A DNA stretch of 64,000 nucleotides, taken from assembly GCA_026874595.1 (NCBI GenBank), contig CM049320.1, positions 43,782,714 to 43,846,713 on the forward strand, in the 5' to 3' direction. How positions within the stretch are numbered: the first letter of the stretch is position 1; each line of letters begins with the position of its first letter. The notes below the pieces were generated by a model. It ran no database searches. It was not told the DNA's origin and was given only the letters and a program-made list of their open reading frames with translations. Made by a program: the position numbers and the translations under genes. Positions 1-12,100 of the stretch are shown one piece after another. The stretch is from Sipunculus nudus. Lineage: Eukaryota > Annelida > Sipuncula > Golfingiida > Sipunculidae.

Positions 1-126
1 CTCAATTTGAATGAAACTGGATAAAATTTAGGAAATAAAAACCTGACAGACGGACAGAAAGGTGGACAGACAGACAGATAAACCCAAATCAATGTCCCCC
101 AAATCCATGGAGCGGGGAACAAAAAT
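1..126 (+). repeat. 3' end of a family-D interspersed element (partial)
   Basis: A GACAGACGGACAG-type tract is followed by an imperfect inverted repeat (TGTCCCCC against CGGGGAACA) and then AAAAATAAAT. The same arrangement recurs at 50170-50257, where the stem is better preserved (GTCCCCC ... GGGGGAC). This is the right-hand end of a repeat that begins outside the window. The layout of GAC-rich tract, GC-rich inverted repeat and A-run resembles the 3' ends of families A-C below. Confidence 0.55.
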
Positions 127-282
127 AAATATTATTTATTAACTGAAATAGAGCTGTAAAAAAATTCAAAAGAGGAATAATTAAAACAGCATATTTAAAC
201 AAGCCAAAGAGGTATAAATAGCATTGGTACTGTGTACTAAATTAAACTTGTGGCCTGAAACCATTTAATGAAGCAATAAGGA

Positions 283-2105
283 AACAGGGACCCATGGGTC
301 ACGTCGCTCAGCTGAATTTTGAAATATTTTAGCAAATGCAAAATATACTTTTTTTTATAACAGTAAAACCTGTCTAATGCGGACTTTCAAGGGACTGACA
401 TATTTTGTCCTTAATAGCTAGGTGTCTATTACTTTCTTTTTTAAGGTCCAAGAATTCTGCTAAAAATCATTCAAGTAAACAGTTGAAAATAAGCTGTATC
501 CCACAACATTTGATATGTGACAGATTTTTGGGGATGCTAGCTCCTGCTGTTCCTGAGAAATTATGGGTTAATGTACTGATAACCAATGACATCTGTACAA
601 ATAAGGTTGAAGCAGGTGGAGCCACCAATACCTTAATTTCAGATATGACTCATGTGACCAACATTGGCATAAAACTTGGTGATGATAGCTCCAGCCGTTT
701 CTGAGATTGTAATTTTAGTAGGCCTTTTTGGACAGATGACTAAGTTCAACTTCCTGAAACTTGGCCAAAAATCACCAAACTTTCCAAAAATTCGAACAAA
801 CTTGAGATATATTGATTGAATATTGTTCCAGGAACCATTTCTCTTAAATATTGGACAAATTGGCTGAAAAGTATTGGAGAAGATTTTAAGGTTTTTTAGC
901 TTTTTCCCTATAAAACTGAAGTAAAAGCAGTTAGGCAAAAAATAAGCAAAATCCAAGTTTTTTGGATGATTAATTTTTTGCATAATTTGGTGATGCCAGC
1001 CCCAGCCGTTTTCGAGATAGTATGGGTTAACCCATCAGATGATGGATGATGCCACACCAACGCATCAGTTCACAGGTTTTTTAAAAAGTTTATTCATAAT
1101 AACGAAATATTTAAAAATAAACTGAAAGATATTCAAACAGAGCCAATCACTTTATTTCAAATTCTGCTGAGTCAGGAAAACAATGAACAATTTGTTCGCA
1201 TAAGATCACATAGTTTATCAAGTTTTAAATTTTATACATTTGCTATATAACATATATAACTGAATATATCAGTTGATTCACAATTCTAAACTGCATCAAC
1301 ATTTATGAATAATTTGGTCAGATAATATTACATTATGCACACAGATGTATTTAATTTTTTCCCACAAAAAAATTATAGATTTGCAAAAAAATAAATATAT
1401 GGAAATAAAAGTTTTATCAAATTATGCATACTGATTGGTTTAATTATATTTTAATTTCCTAAAATTAAATCAACAGTACTCACAAGAAAAACGTGCCATG
1501 TTCAAAGTTGGGAAAAATTTGAGGTAATGATGTTATTTTTATGCTAATAATTTTTTAAAATTTCAAAATTCAGATCTAATTTTGGGTATACAACTGAATC
1601 TTAATTAAACAAAGTTATATACTTGGAAAAAAAGTCTCTGGCTTCAAAAATTTTAATGTTAATTAAGCAAATATTTTTCCTAATTTTTAACAAAGTCCAA
1701 CATGTTCAACCCCATAACTTATAGAAATTACTCTTTAGAGTCTTAATTTCTGACATGAATATAGTAAATATATAGGAAAATACTACTGGTGATTATTAAA
1801 TTAAGAAATAAATTACGAAAAACAGACAAGTCCTTTTGATATTAGGCAGTCCTAAAGTGTGATAATAGGTTTTTAATGGAAATTTGAGGTTTTCCCTTAA
1901 TTTCTCGAAAGGAACGAAGTCGCAGTGACTCAGTTTTCAGTTTGGTTGGGGATCTTGGGGACATCTAACAGTATGCTGAATTTCGGATTCGTAGATCTAA
2001 CTGTTTCAAAACGTTCAAGTCTAACGGATGGACAGATGGACGGACGGACGATGGACAATGGACCACATCTATAGCTCAGATGACTTATAGTCAGCTGAGC
2101 TAAAA
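283..2105 (+). mobile_element. Family A element, copy A1 (Helentron-like non-autonomous)
   Basis: It begins with the palindrome GACCCATGGGTC (289-300), followed by GCTCAGCTGA (306-315). It ends with a GGACGGACG tract (about 2030-2060), the complementary TCAGCTGAGC (2091-2100) and TAAAAA. A piece of family C lies inside it (see 365-1085). No transposase or Rep/helicase ORF is visible, so it is non-autonomous. Read in reverse, the subterminal inverted repeat followed by a hairpin fits the plan known for Helentron-type elements; that class assignment is an inference. Confidence 0.7.
365..1085 (+). mobile_element. Family C fragment nested in A1
   Basis: This stretch matches the internal text of family C (compare 31610-32800). 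It shares the GGTGGAGCCACC variant of the module palindrome, the phrase GATGATAGCTCCAGC, and a right end with TTCACAGGTTTTTTAAAAA (about 1067-1085), which is a degraded form of the C terminus CACAGGTTCGCTAAAA. The left end is eroded. ORFs of about 100 codons here are chance openings in repeat sequence. Confidence 0.6.
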
Positions 2106-3834
2106 ATTCAATAAATAGCCTAATTTTTTATCTTTTATTTTCAAATTTGAGATTTTAACAGTTTGAATCCATATGTGTATATGCTGTGAATATTTAATCA
2201 AAAGGAAAAGAACGTGCCATGGCCAAAGTTGACCTAAATTTAAGGTACTGATTTATATTAATGCTAATCACTTAAAAAATTGTCAAAATTCAGATCTATT
2301 TTCAATATAAAATTGAATCTTGATGAAATTAAGTTATATCCCTGAAAAAGTCTCTAGCTTCAACATTTCTCATGTTAAGTGGCTATATATATTTCCTGAT
2401 TTTTTTCAAAGTGCATTATGTTTGGGCTCATAACTTCTAGAAATTAGGCAATACTGACCTAATATCTGATATGTATATATGAAACGTATAGAGGAAAATC
2501 TATATGTACTCTTTGCAGTTTGCATCGCCCCCAAAGCGCCAACAAGCGCAATGTTTCAAATGACCATGCCATGTTGTTATGACAATAACTCATATTAAAC
2601 ATCTATAAAAGATTGGTATCTATCTAAATTATTATCATTTTGTATTTAAAATGTGGATATTCCTCATTCCTAAAGACATTTTCTATGTTTATGGTGCCTG
2701 TTATGAAGGTAGAGCGATGTCACAAATTTTCAAGATGGAGGCCGTCCGACTTGCCTCATGGTTGACATCGTGCTTTGACAATTTTTAGAATATGTTTTGA
2801 AAAAAAAATACAAAAAAATGTTCATTAACGCTTAGTAACTAAAATTTGAGAATGTTTATTATGTCTTAAGATAAAAAAAAGAGTGAGACCGTTTTGACAC
2901 TGTATGACCAACATGCAATTCGATTTGGTTTGATACATATTTGATGAGTAAATCTGTGAATTTGCCTTCTTGTTACCTTTCTTTGAAGTTCACCTGGTCT
3001 TAATAAGTTTTTCATACCTCAGCAGGTAGGCTTTTGCAATTTTATCCTTATTTGAAATCAACATACTTCATGTCAAATATACAAGCATTATTCTTATAAA
3101 TTTCTTGGAACAAATCATATATATCCTATAATTACTTAAATAACCTTAATCATATTTTATAAACCTGTTTTACCTATATCTCTTCCATAACATTCACCAG
3201 GTACCGGCAGATGGTAATTCCCTTATTGATCCTACATTCTATGATGTCTTCACTGGGATTTACTGCAGACATTTCATGTACAAATATGATAAACATCAAA
3301 GACACTATACTCACCTTAATTCACCTGATATACCTGGTTCTATTTATAGACATATGTAAAATTTTTGATTTAGTCATTAACCTCTTGCTTGGTATCTCTG
3401 CATAACCTGTTTAAAATTTCATAAAGATCCAACAAAAATTGATCAGGTTATGAGTTATAACATTAATGTACAGTGTCAAAATTGTGAAAACCTAAAATAA
3501 CTCTGAACAGGAAGGGGGTGTTTTGTGACAACCTAATGTAAACAGGAAAGGGTTAAATATGATCAAAAACAGATCAGTAGTTTGATATAAGGCAGTCTTG
3601 AAATGTAACACAGGATTTATAATGGAAAATTTAGGTTTTTCCTTAATATCTCGAAGGAACAAAGTCCTAGTGACCCAATTTTCAGTATGGTAGGAGAGAC
3701 ATCTAACTGTACGCCAAATTTTGTTTTTGTAGGTCTAACGGTTAAAAAACATGCCTTGTAATGGACGGACGCCTGGATGACGGACACAGGACCTTGACTA
3801 TAGCTCAGATGACGTATTGTCAGCTGAGCTAAAT
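2106..3834 (+). mobile_element. Family A right-hand part (left end missing)
   Basis: Internal text of family A restarts immediately after the A1 terminus (AACGTGCCATGGCCAAAG near 2210; compare 19930). It runs to a second complete right end: a GGACGGACGCC tract (3762-3785), TCAGCTGAGC (3820-3829) and TAAAT. No palindromic left end precedes it. It is therefore either a truncated insertion or a tandem copy with duplicated right ends. The element stops a few bases from the duplicated splice-donor block of the kelch gene. Confidence 0.6.
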
Positions 3835-3835
3835 A

Positions 3836-3960
3836 TGTACTCAAAGCTAAGATGTAGAGGTCAGAAAAAATATACTCAAATCTATCACGCAGAGGTCACT
3901 GAAGAAAAAACGTACTCATATCTAACACGTGGAGGTCATTGAAGCACACAGGTGAATCCC
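3836..3960 (-). repeat. Threefold tandem copy of the kelch exon-6 end and splice donor
   Basis: On the minus strand, the last bases of exon 6 and its donor (TTAGATATGA|GTACGT) are followed by two diverged copies, AGATTTGA|GTATAT and AGCTTTGA|GTACAT, each preceded by a TGACCTC-type stretch. The spacing is about 35-45 bp. Three potential 5' splice sites therefore lie in a row, with pyrimidine-rich TTTTTTCTTCAG between the first two. Only the first joins the reading frame as expected. Confidence 0.6.
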
Positions 3961-4007
3961 AGCCTCCAAACATTACCAACCGATCCCGCAACAAGGTCGT
4001 TGAATGT
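3916..4007 (-). CDS. Kelch gene exon 6
   Basis: The acceptor is TACTTGCAG|ACATTC and the donor ATATGA|GTACGT. The first base completes the glycine codon split with exon 5, giving [18 protein letters not shown], a textbook kelch blade start with the double glycine. It ends in NDLHVLDM plus one base (phase 1). The next exon is not found to the left, where only repeats are seen, so it probably lies beyond the window edge. Confidence 0.85.
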
Positions 4008-7000
4008 CTGCAAGTACAATAGCACTCTTATCTTATTTTTTCTTTCTGCCTGGCTAGTAGTGAAAGAATTATAATACTGAGAAAAAACAATCAAAGATCA
4101 TAGATTACCTCAACAATGGTCTGCTGGGGAAAATTTTGGCAGTAACAAGCACATTTATGACAATCATTGTTTTAAAAGATTATTTTTTGGTGGAGGTCAC
4201 TATCTCCATTTTTTAATGCTAACTTAACTAATTCTTAACCTAAGTAAACATATATCTGTAGAGTTCCATTTCCCACTAAATGACCAGGCCTGTAGCACCT
4301 GCTACCTGTCATTCAATGATATATCTTAATGTCACCCAGTCCCAGTGTCTACCACACCTGCAGGTCCTGGCTGTGTTATCATCTCCATTGCTTGGCTATA
4401 CCACTTTGGATTTATAAAAAAGGAGCCCCACACAGACACATTGATTTGTGAATGATACACCATCATGAGGCACAGGCAAACCATTAAGCCTGCAGAGGGG
4501 TCATCCGGGTAAAGGCTAAGTGTGAAATATCTGACTGCTCCTCCGGTGAGATCTGTACTCGTGATCTCCCTGCTTTGAGTCCTGTGTGCTATCTGTAAAC
4601 CACCCAAGCTGGTCATCTAAGAAATTGATTACTACCAGGAATTAATTAACATTTTTCACTCCTTTATGCTATGACAAGGTAGCTAATGTGTAACATTACA
4701 ATATGATAGTCCATTTGCCATCATTTGATTGGTAATCCAATAAACAAACAATACCTGATAATATATATTAGTGCATGTTTGTTATATTAACATAAATATC
4801 TGTGAAAGAATCAACAAAATGAATTTTTTTGTCATTACACAAGAACATTATAGGATTTAAAGATGTATACTGCATTGCAAACAATCAACAAGTGACCCAT
4901 AGGTCATGAAGCTGAGCTGACTGACATTTTGAAAATATGATCTTGCACAGACAACTAATAAAGATAGGTGGCATCATTGTTCATGCATATTAGCTTAAGT
5001 TCATCAAGACCCATAAGCACAACAAATTTGATGACAATCCAACCAGCCTGTGTATTTTGCTTTATTTCTGGGGTGCTCAAATTACCCCCCCCCCCAAAAA
5101 AAATATAGGTCACTGTGACCAAATTTCAGGTTTCTGAGGAGAACCTTTTAGGAACTCCCAGAATGTCAAGTTAGAAGATTCTGGGCCCCATGGTTATGAT
5201 TTGTGCCCTACTTTGGTATCAAATTTTCAATTATTCTGGGGGATACTTCTGAGCCCCATAGCACAGACAATATGGCTGACAGAGACCTTATTTCAGGTTT
5301 CCATGGAGACTTTTCATGGCAAGAAAATTTGATTTGTGCCCTGTTAATAGATGACCACATCTTTTAAGGTCTCAAAAATAGAAAAAAAACTTGATGTGTC
5401 GGAACGACACGAATGCCCCCGCCTGGGGCAAATTAGAAACGTTTGTTAAATTTTCAGGAGGTGTTGTATGGTCAAAAGTTGGTCAACAAGGGCAAAATGC
5501 AAACTCGATCTGTAACGGGTCATTATCAAGCAACACACCAAAAATCAGGCCAGTATCTGCAGGCATTGTGGAAAAAAGTCCATACATATGCATTTTCCAT
5601 AAAAATTTCTGCTTTCATGAAATTTTCTATGTTTAGAAGCCGTAAAACAATCAAAAATAGGTCAACTGGGACAAAACAAGAACTTGATCTGTAACTGGTC
5701 ATAATCTGCCTACACACCAAAAATCAGGCCAATATCTGCAGGCATTGCGAAAAAAATTACGTACATGTGTATTTGTCATGAAAATTTCTATTTTTCATGA
5801 AATTTTCTTAGTTTAGAAGCCGTTAAACAATCAAAAATAGGTCAACTGGGACAAAACAAGAACTTGATCTGTAACTGGTCATTATCTGCCCACACTAAAA
5901 ATCAGGCCAATATCTGCAGGCATTGCGAAAAAAAGTCTGTACATGTGTATTTGTCATGAAAATTTATATTTTTCATGAAATTTTCTATGTTCAGGAGCCG
6001 TAAAACGGTCAAAAGTAGGTCAACTGGGACGAAATGCGAACTTGATCTGTAACTGGTCATTATCTGCCCACACAAAAAATCAGGCCCATATCTGCAGGCA
6101 TTGCGAAAAAAAGTCTGTACAACTGTTTGATTACGGAATAACGGAGATGGGTAAAACTATATGCCCCGGCCACTTTGTGGCGGGGCATAAAAATAGTAAA
6201 AAATTGAAAAAAAATACAGATGGCGCCACCAGTCTGCAAAAACTGATGTAACACCCCATGATCAATATCCATACAAAGAATCATGGGGATCAATGCAGTA
6301 GTTGTTCAGATACTTGAGCTTTTGTATTAAATTTTTCATTATTCTGGGGGGGGGGGGGGGTACTTCGGAGCCCAATAGCTGGAAGAATATGGGTAACAGA
6401 GACCTAATTCAAGGTTTCCAAGAACCAAGACTTTCATGGACCTCTCTGAAGTGAGAAGATTCCAGGTCCAGCGGTTACGATTTATGCCCTGGAAACCGAT
6501 GACAGCATCTTTTGAGGTCTCAAAATAGAGAAAAATAATCGTAAAAAATCAAAAATAAAGATGGCACCACCAGTCTGCAGAAACTGATGTAACACTCCAT
6601 GATCAATATCCATGCAAAGAATCATGGTGATCAATGCATTAGTTGTTCAAATATTCGAGCTTTTTTGTATAAAATTATTCATTATTCTGGGGGGTACTTT
6701 GGAGCCCCATAGCTTGAAAAATATGGGTAACAGAGACCTAATTCCAGGTTTCTTAAAAGATTTTTCATGGTCCTCTCTGGATGTAACATGAGAAGGTTCC
6801 AGGTCCAGCGGTTACAATTTGTGCCCTGTGAACAGATGACGGCATCTTCTGAGGTCTCAAAATTAGAGAAAAAAAACGTAAAAAATAAAAAAAAATACAG
6901 GTGGTGCAACCAGTCTCCAGAAACTGATGAAATGCTCCATGATCAATATCCATGCAAAGAATCATGGTGATCAATGCATTAGTTGTTCAGATATTTGAGC

Positions 7001-8878
7001 TTTTGTATCAAATTTGTCATTATTCAGGGGGGGTATTTTGGAGCCCCATAGCTTGAAGAATATGGGTAACAGAGACCTAATTCCAGGTTTCCAAGGAGAT
7101 ATTTCATGGACCTCTCTGGATGTAAAGGTAGAAGATTCCAGGTCCAGTGGTTATGATTTGTGCCTTGTTTATGGACAAACGCCAAGGAGATATTTCATGG
7201 ACCTCTCTGGATGTAAAGTTAGAAGATTCCAGGTCCAGTGGTTACGATTTGTGCCTTGTTCTGGGTTTGACAAAGAGTGATAGCTATAGCTCAAATGACT
7301 TACGGTCAGCTGAGCTAAAAATGAGTGACAGTTCCTGGTTGGAATTTTCAGGCCCCATGGAGCTGTTATACCTGAAACTACATGCTGTGATGTTGAGAGT
7401 ATGATGGGTATTAATGAGCTTATTCCTGTAAAATCTCCACTTAAAACCGCACTTCCGATTTAAACCGCACCCAGACTTCGCCAAAATTCCAGGTGAGACA
7501 CCGCGAGGGGCTCAAATACTAAGAACCCCCCTTTAAAACCGCACCAACTTTCGCTACGGGATGATTTGACAAAGGACACAATAAAGCTATCATCTAGAAA
7601 TGAACAAGCGTAGGTTGCGACTCGGCCATTCCTGTCCACTTTAAAATTCCTTTGGCATTTTATTTAAACACATCATAACACTTTTTTGCAGGGTCACTCA
7701 AGCATGAAGTTTGGGAAGACATAAGGGCCTGTGAACCTCTGCCTGTTTATACAGATTTTATTCCGTGCCATATTCTTGTTTGCTACTGATTTGTCATTAT
7801 ATTTTAGAAAAAATATTCTGCTGATCCATTTCAAGTCACTGTATATTTTAATTCTAAAAGTAATATTTTGAAATCTTAATTTTTGATGAAAATTCCATTT
7901 TCTGGAATTACTCGGAAGATTCAAATCATTTTCATACCGGTTACTTCGGTATTATCATCGTCACATCGTACCTTGACATCACTCCATGTCACAATTTGCT
8001 GGTGCGTTTGAAAACATCGCTGGTCAACTTAACTAAATATCTAAATAACTGAAGTTACCTTGTCGAGATACGCACGTACAGGAAACTTGACGCTTGAAAT
8101 CGAGTGATTTAAGGTGAAATTAAAGTGGCCAGTCGGGGTAAGCAAGTTTGTTTTTTTCCCTGAAGAAAGTTTCCGTGTGGGGAGCCATTTTGTCAAAGCA
8201 GTGTTCCCGCAAGGCACGCTGGGACGAAATAGGTGGCTATTCTGTTTACCACCCACCGCGTACAGCCGTTCAAAATATTCTTAGCAGAATACCGGGGCGT
8301 TTCAGCACATGGCGGCACTCAAACTTGATTTTAAAATGATCGTCTGCCATTGTGTGACTCTTTACGATGTCAGCTTTTTATTCATTTTACGTTTTGACAA
8401 ATAATCATTGCTAAATAATGCCGCAAATGGGTTTAAAGTAAGCTTTTATTTCAATTTTGCTTGACCATGCCCAACGAAGTGGGCCGCTGTGTGTTACAGC
8501 AGGGATGTTGTAAACGTATTATTTGGTGACAGTTACCAAGATTTTATAACAAGTTATATATCACACGAAACTAATCAGCAATATTTAGTTTATAAATAAC
8601 AAATAATCGTAAATAATACATTTAAACATGGCTCCCATGCATGCGAGACTGCTGCTAAGAATGCCCTTCGAAAGTTGCAATATAATCGCCCACTCGCCGG
8701 CCCAAAAACGATGTCTATCAGGAAGATATTCAGGAAACCCTTCTAGTATAAATCGCACAGTGTTGTCAGGAAATCAACCCGATTTCAAGATTTTGAATTT
8801 CTTGATTAAACCGCGGTTTTAAGTGGAGATTTTTACAGTAATGCAGGATTTCCCAAGGGAAACTTATATAATCCACAG

Positions 8879-8965
<87 letters not shown>

Positions 8966-9095
8966 ACGGGTGAAAACAGAAACAAGGCCCGAATGTGGGT
9001 TCGAACCCGCAACCTGTGACACACAAGTCAGACGTTCTACCGCTTTGCTAATAAAGCAAGCTTCACTAGCAAGGCCAGCTTTTGTGTGTCCGGTT

Positions 9096-9176
<81 letters not shown>

Positions 9177-12100
9177 ATTAAAATGAATTGTACAACTAGT
9201 TATATTAACTAATACAAGGCATTTCATGGCTGGCGTGCAGCAGTGAGTAGAGGTAGAAGAACTAGAAAATCCAGTGAAAATCACTGACCTTTGACGGGCT
9301 ACAACAACCCACTCGCACAGCCATGCTTGGAATCAACCCTGGGTACCAGCTGAGAGAGCCCAGTGTGTTGCCAATTGTTTGTTCCCCACCCACCCCCCAA
9401 AGGAAACTTGTTGCTTTGGTTACATTCTAAAATAACAGTTATCCTGGATGTCTGAGTTAACTGGTATATGATTGAGGTTGCTGTTCAGACAAAAACTTGT
9501 CATGTGAGAGACTGTAAAGAGCAACTAAAAGGGGTTGTAAACATTCTAGGCTGACAGGGTAAGTGTCTGTTATACATTCAGTTATGCCTCATTTTGCTGA
9601 TTATGAATAAAGCTTATGCAGGAATGTGCTGTTGGCAACTTGTCATAGATACTGGTTGACAGTATGAAAGCTTGAAAGGCACACACTCCAAATGCAATCC
9701 AATCTGAGATATTCCTAATTTGAACCACTGAACCAAATATGACTGAAATCTGAAGTATATCGGGAAGATATCATTGGAACGGTGAAGCAAGGTATATCCA
9801 GAAAGAACATGAAGTGATATTTTGGATATTGAAGTCTACAAGTATTCCTTTTCTATAGATAACTTATATAGAAAATCTGCATGAAATTAAAAATGCTGAA
9901 CCAAGATATCATCAAGAGGCAAATGAATGGCTGATTTTGGTTCACAGGGTGTTACACAAATGGAAAAATATTCTTAACCAAATATTATTAGAAAAATAAT
10001 TTTCTCAAACTATTATGAATTTTAATGAAGAATGAAGGTAAGATAGATGTTATGCAGTGACATGCCTCTCGAAAAATTGGATAAAAATGACTTTAGGCAA
10101 TTTAGGTAAAAACAGTAATGTTGTATGAGCTTACTCAAATAACCTAAATAAAGTTATGGTGTCTTAGTTTACTCAAATTATGATATTATAATTTAAATTT
10201 ATATATATGAAATTATGATATTAATTTACATATATAAATATAAAAATTTCTTAATACCTATTCCAAATCACTGCCAAAACTTCTGTTAGTACACGTGCAT
10301 GGTGGCTCCTTGTTACCTCAGGGCCAATCAACAAAACCTTTCATTTATATATCATCATAATTATCCTTTCTATTAAGCACTTTTTAGCCACAGTAAGTGA
10401 AGGAACTGCTGTTGCCAAGTGTACTTGACTTACCCTGAGCGGGGGCAGGGTTTCTCCCCCATGACAATTGGTGAATACCATCCCTCCTGCAGGGGGCTGA
10501 ACACATGTACATCATTACTACAGCCATCAGGCTGGGGATCAGGGCACGGGAAAACACCTCCAAAAATCCATATCTCATGTCTGTACAGTGTAGCACTATG
10601 GTATGATCTCGTGGGAGCCTTCCCTTCTGCCTGAAAGCAATGTACAAGAGGGCAATGACCCTGTTCAGAAAGCAGTCTAAGGCAACAATCTAGATCCTGC
10701 AGTAAAAATACTTACTCCTCATGCAGCAGTTATACACGTCCTAGAACTCCTTGGTTTTACCTGCTGTTTTATTTAGCAAGTTTCTCTAGGTTGTACCACC
10801 AGGACTGTTACAGTTATACACGTCCTAGAACTCCTTGGTTTTACCTGCTGTTTTATTTAGCAAGTTTCTCTAGGTTGTACCACCAGGACTGGTACAGTTA
10901 TACACGTCCTAGAACTCCTTGGTTTTACCTGCTGTTTTATTTAGCAAGTTTCTCTAGGTTGTACCACCAGGACTAGTACAGACCAATGAGAGTGTGGTAT
11001 TACATTGTGCATCCAGCTCAGATTTTAAACATGTGACACCCGCCTTCAAATAGCCATTAGAGCAGGTAATTAGATCAGCAATCATGTTGAATGTTTTACA
11101 TCTCCAGGTATTTTAACTGCAAATAGTGACTGGTGAATGATAATATTCTGCTGAAAAGGTTGAAACATCATGAGGCCAAATGCAGAGTAAAAACTGTAAT
11201 TATAAATAAAAATATGACTTTATATGCTTGTGAACCTCACGATAAAATGTCAATTTTCAAACTCTCAATGTGTGTTTTGTGTGAAAAATCAAATCTATGC
11301 CAGAGTGTCAGTTGAGTTGGGATAGCCAATACCTTTGCTGCCTATGACAGTTAGCTAATACAGAAGTTATAACAAGCACACAACAGTGAAGACACCACAC
11401 TACCACAGAAGACTGAGCTGTCCTGACCTGAACAACCTGCCACTTCCACTCATCCAGGTCCAGCATGTGTACATCACTGAACCATTTGTTGTTTTTGGAT
11501 CCTCCGTAAAGGTAAATGCATCGTACCATGGGGTCATACACGGCTGTGTGGCCCATTCTATGCTCAGGTTTCTGTCCTGTCCCCAGTGTGTCAGGTACAG
11601 ACCATTTTCTTGTCTCTAAAATGAAATGAATAGAGATTTATGTAATGAGTAGATCACATGAAAGATTACAGGCATGTATTCTGGAATAAAAAATTTGAAT
11701 TTTATCTTGTCTCAAGCCATGTTGTTTAGCTGCTTATAATGGGCATGGCATTTCCAAAGATGCACCAAAAGCTGCCAAGATGCAAGATACTGAAATCTCC
11801 TCCAAAATTTCCTTTTAAAATGTCAAACAGTCTAGTCCTTTTAACATCTAAATTTTGTTGAAGGGTTCTCTGAAATCTTTAATACTTATGATATTTGCTG
11901 GGTATGTACACACTAAAATGAGGACATGTCCTGAAGCATTGACGAGTAAGAATTAACAGTATGTAAAAATTCATGTGGAGAATAATCGGGGTGAGCAGTA
12001 AATTGAGTTGACATGGTTTATATAAAGCTCAGACTTCCTCAACTGCAGTTGTAAGCAGCAATTCTAGCTAATCAAATTCTCATACATTGTGCAGAAATAA

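Noticed and set aside
8963-9097. Functional tRNA gene
   Set aside because: Box A and box B words are present but no coherent acceptor stem, anticodon arm or T-stem pairing could be drawn. The ends look like a mobile unit.
8766-9284. ORFs of 63-86 codons rich in IYIYIY on both strands
   Set aside because: They are translations of (TA)n microsatellites and the tRNA-like unit.
10419-10634. Plus-strand ORF opposite kelch exon 5
   Set aside because: It is the shadow of a well-supported minus-strand exon.
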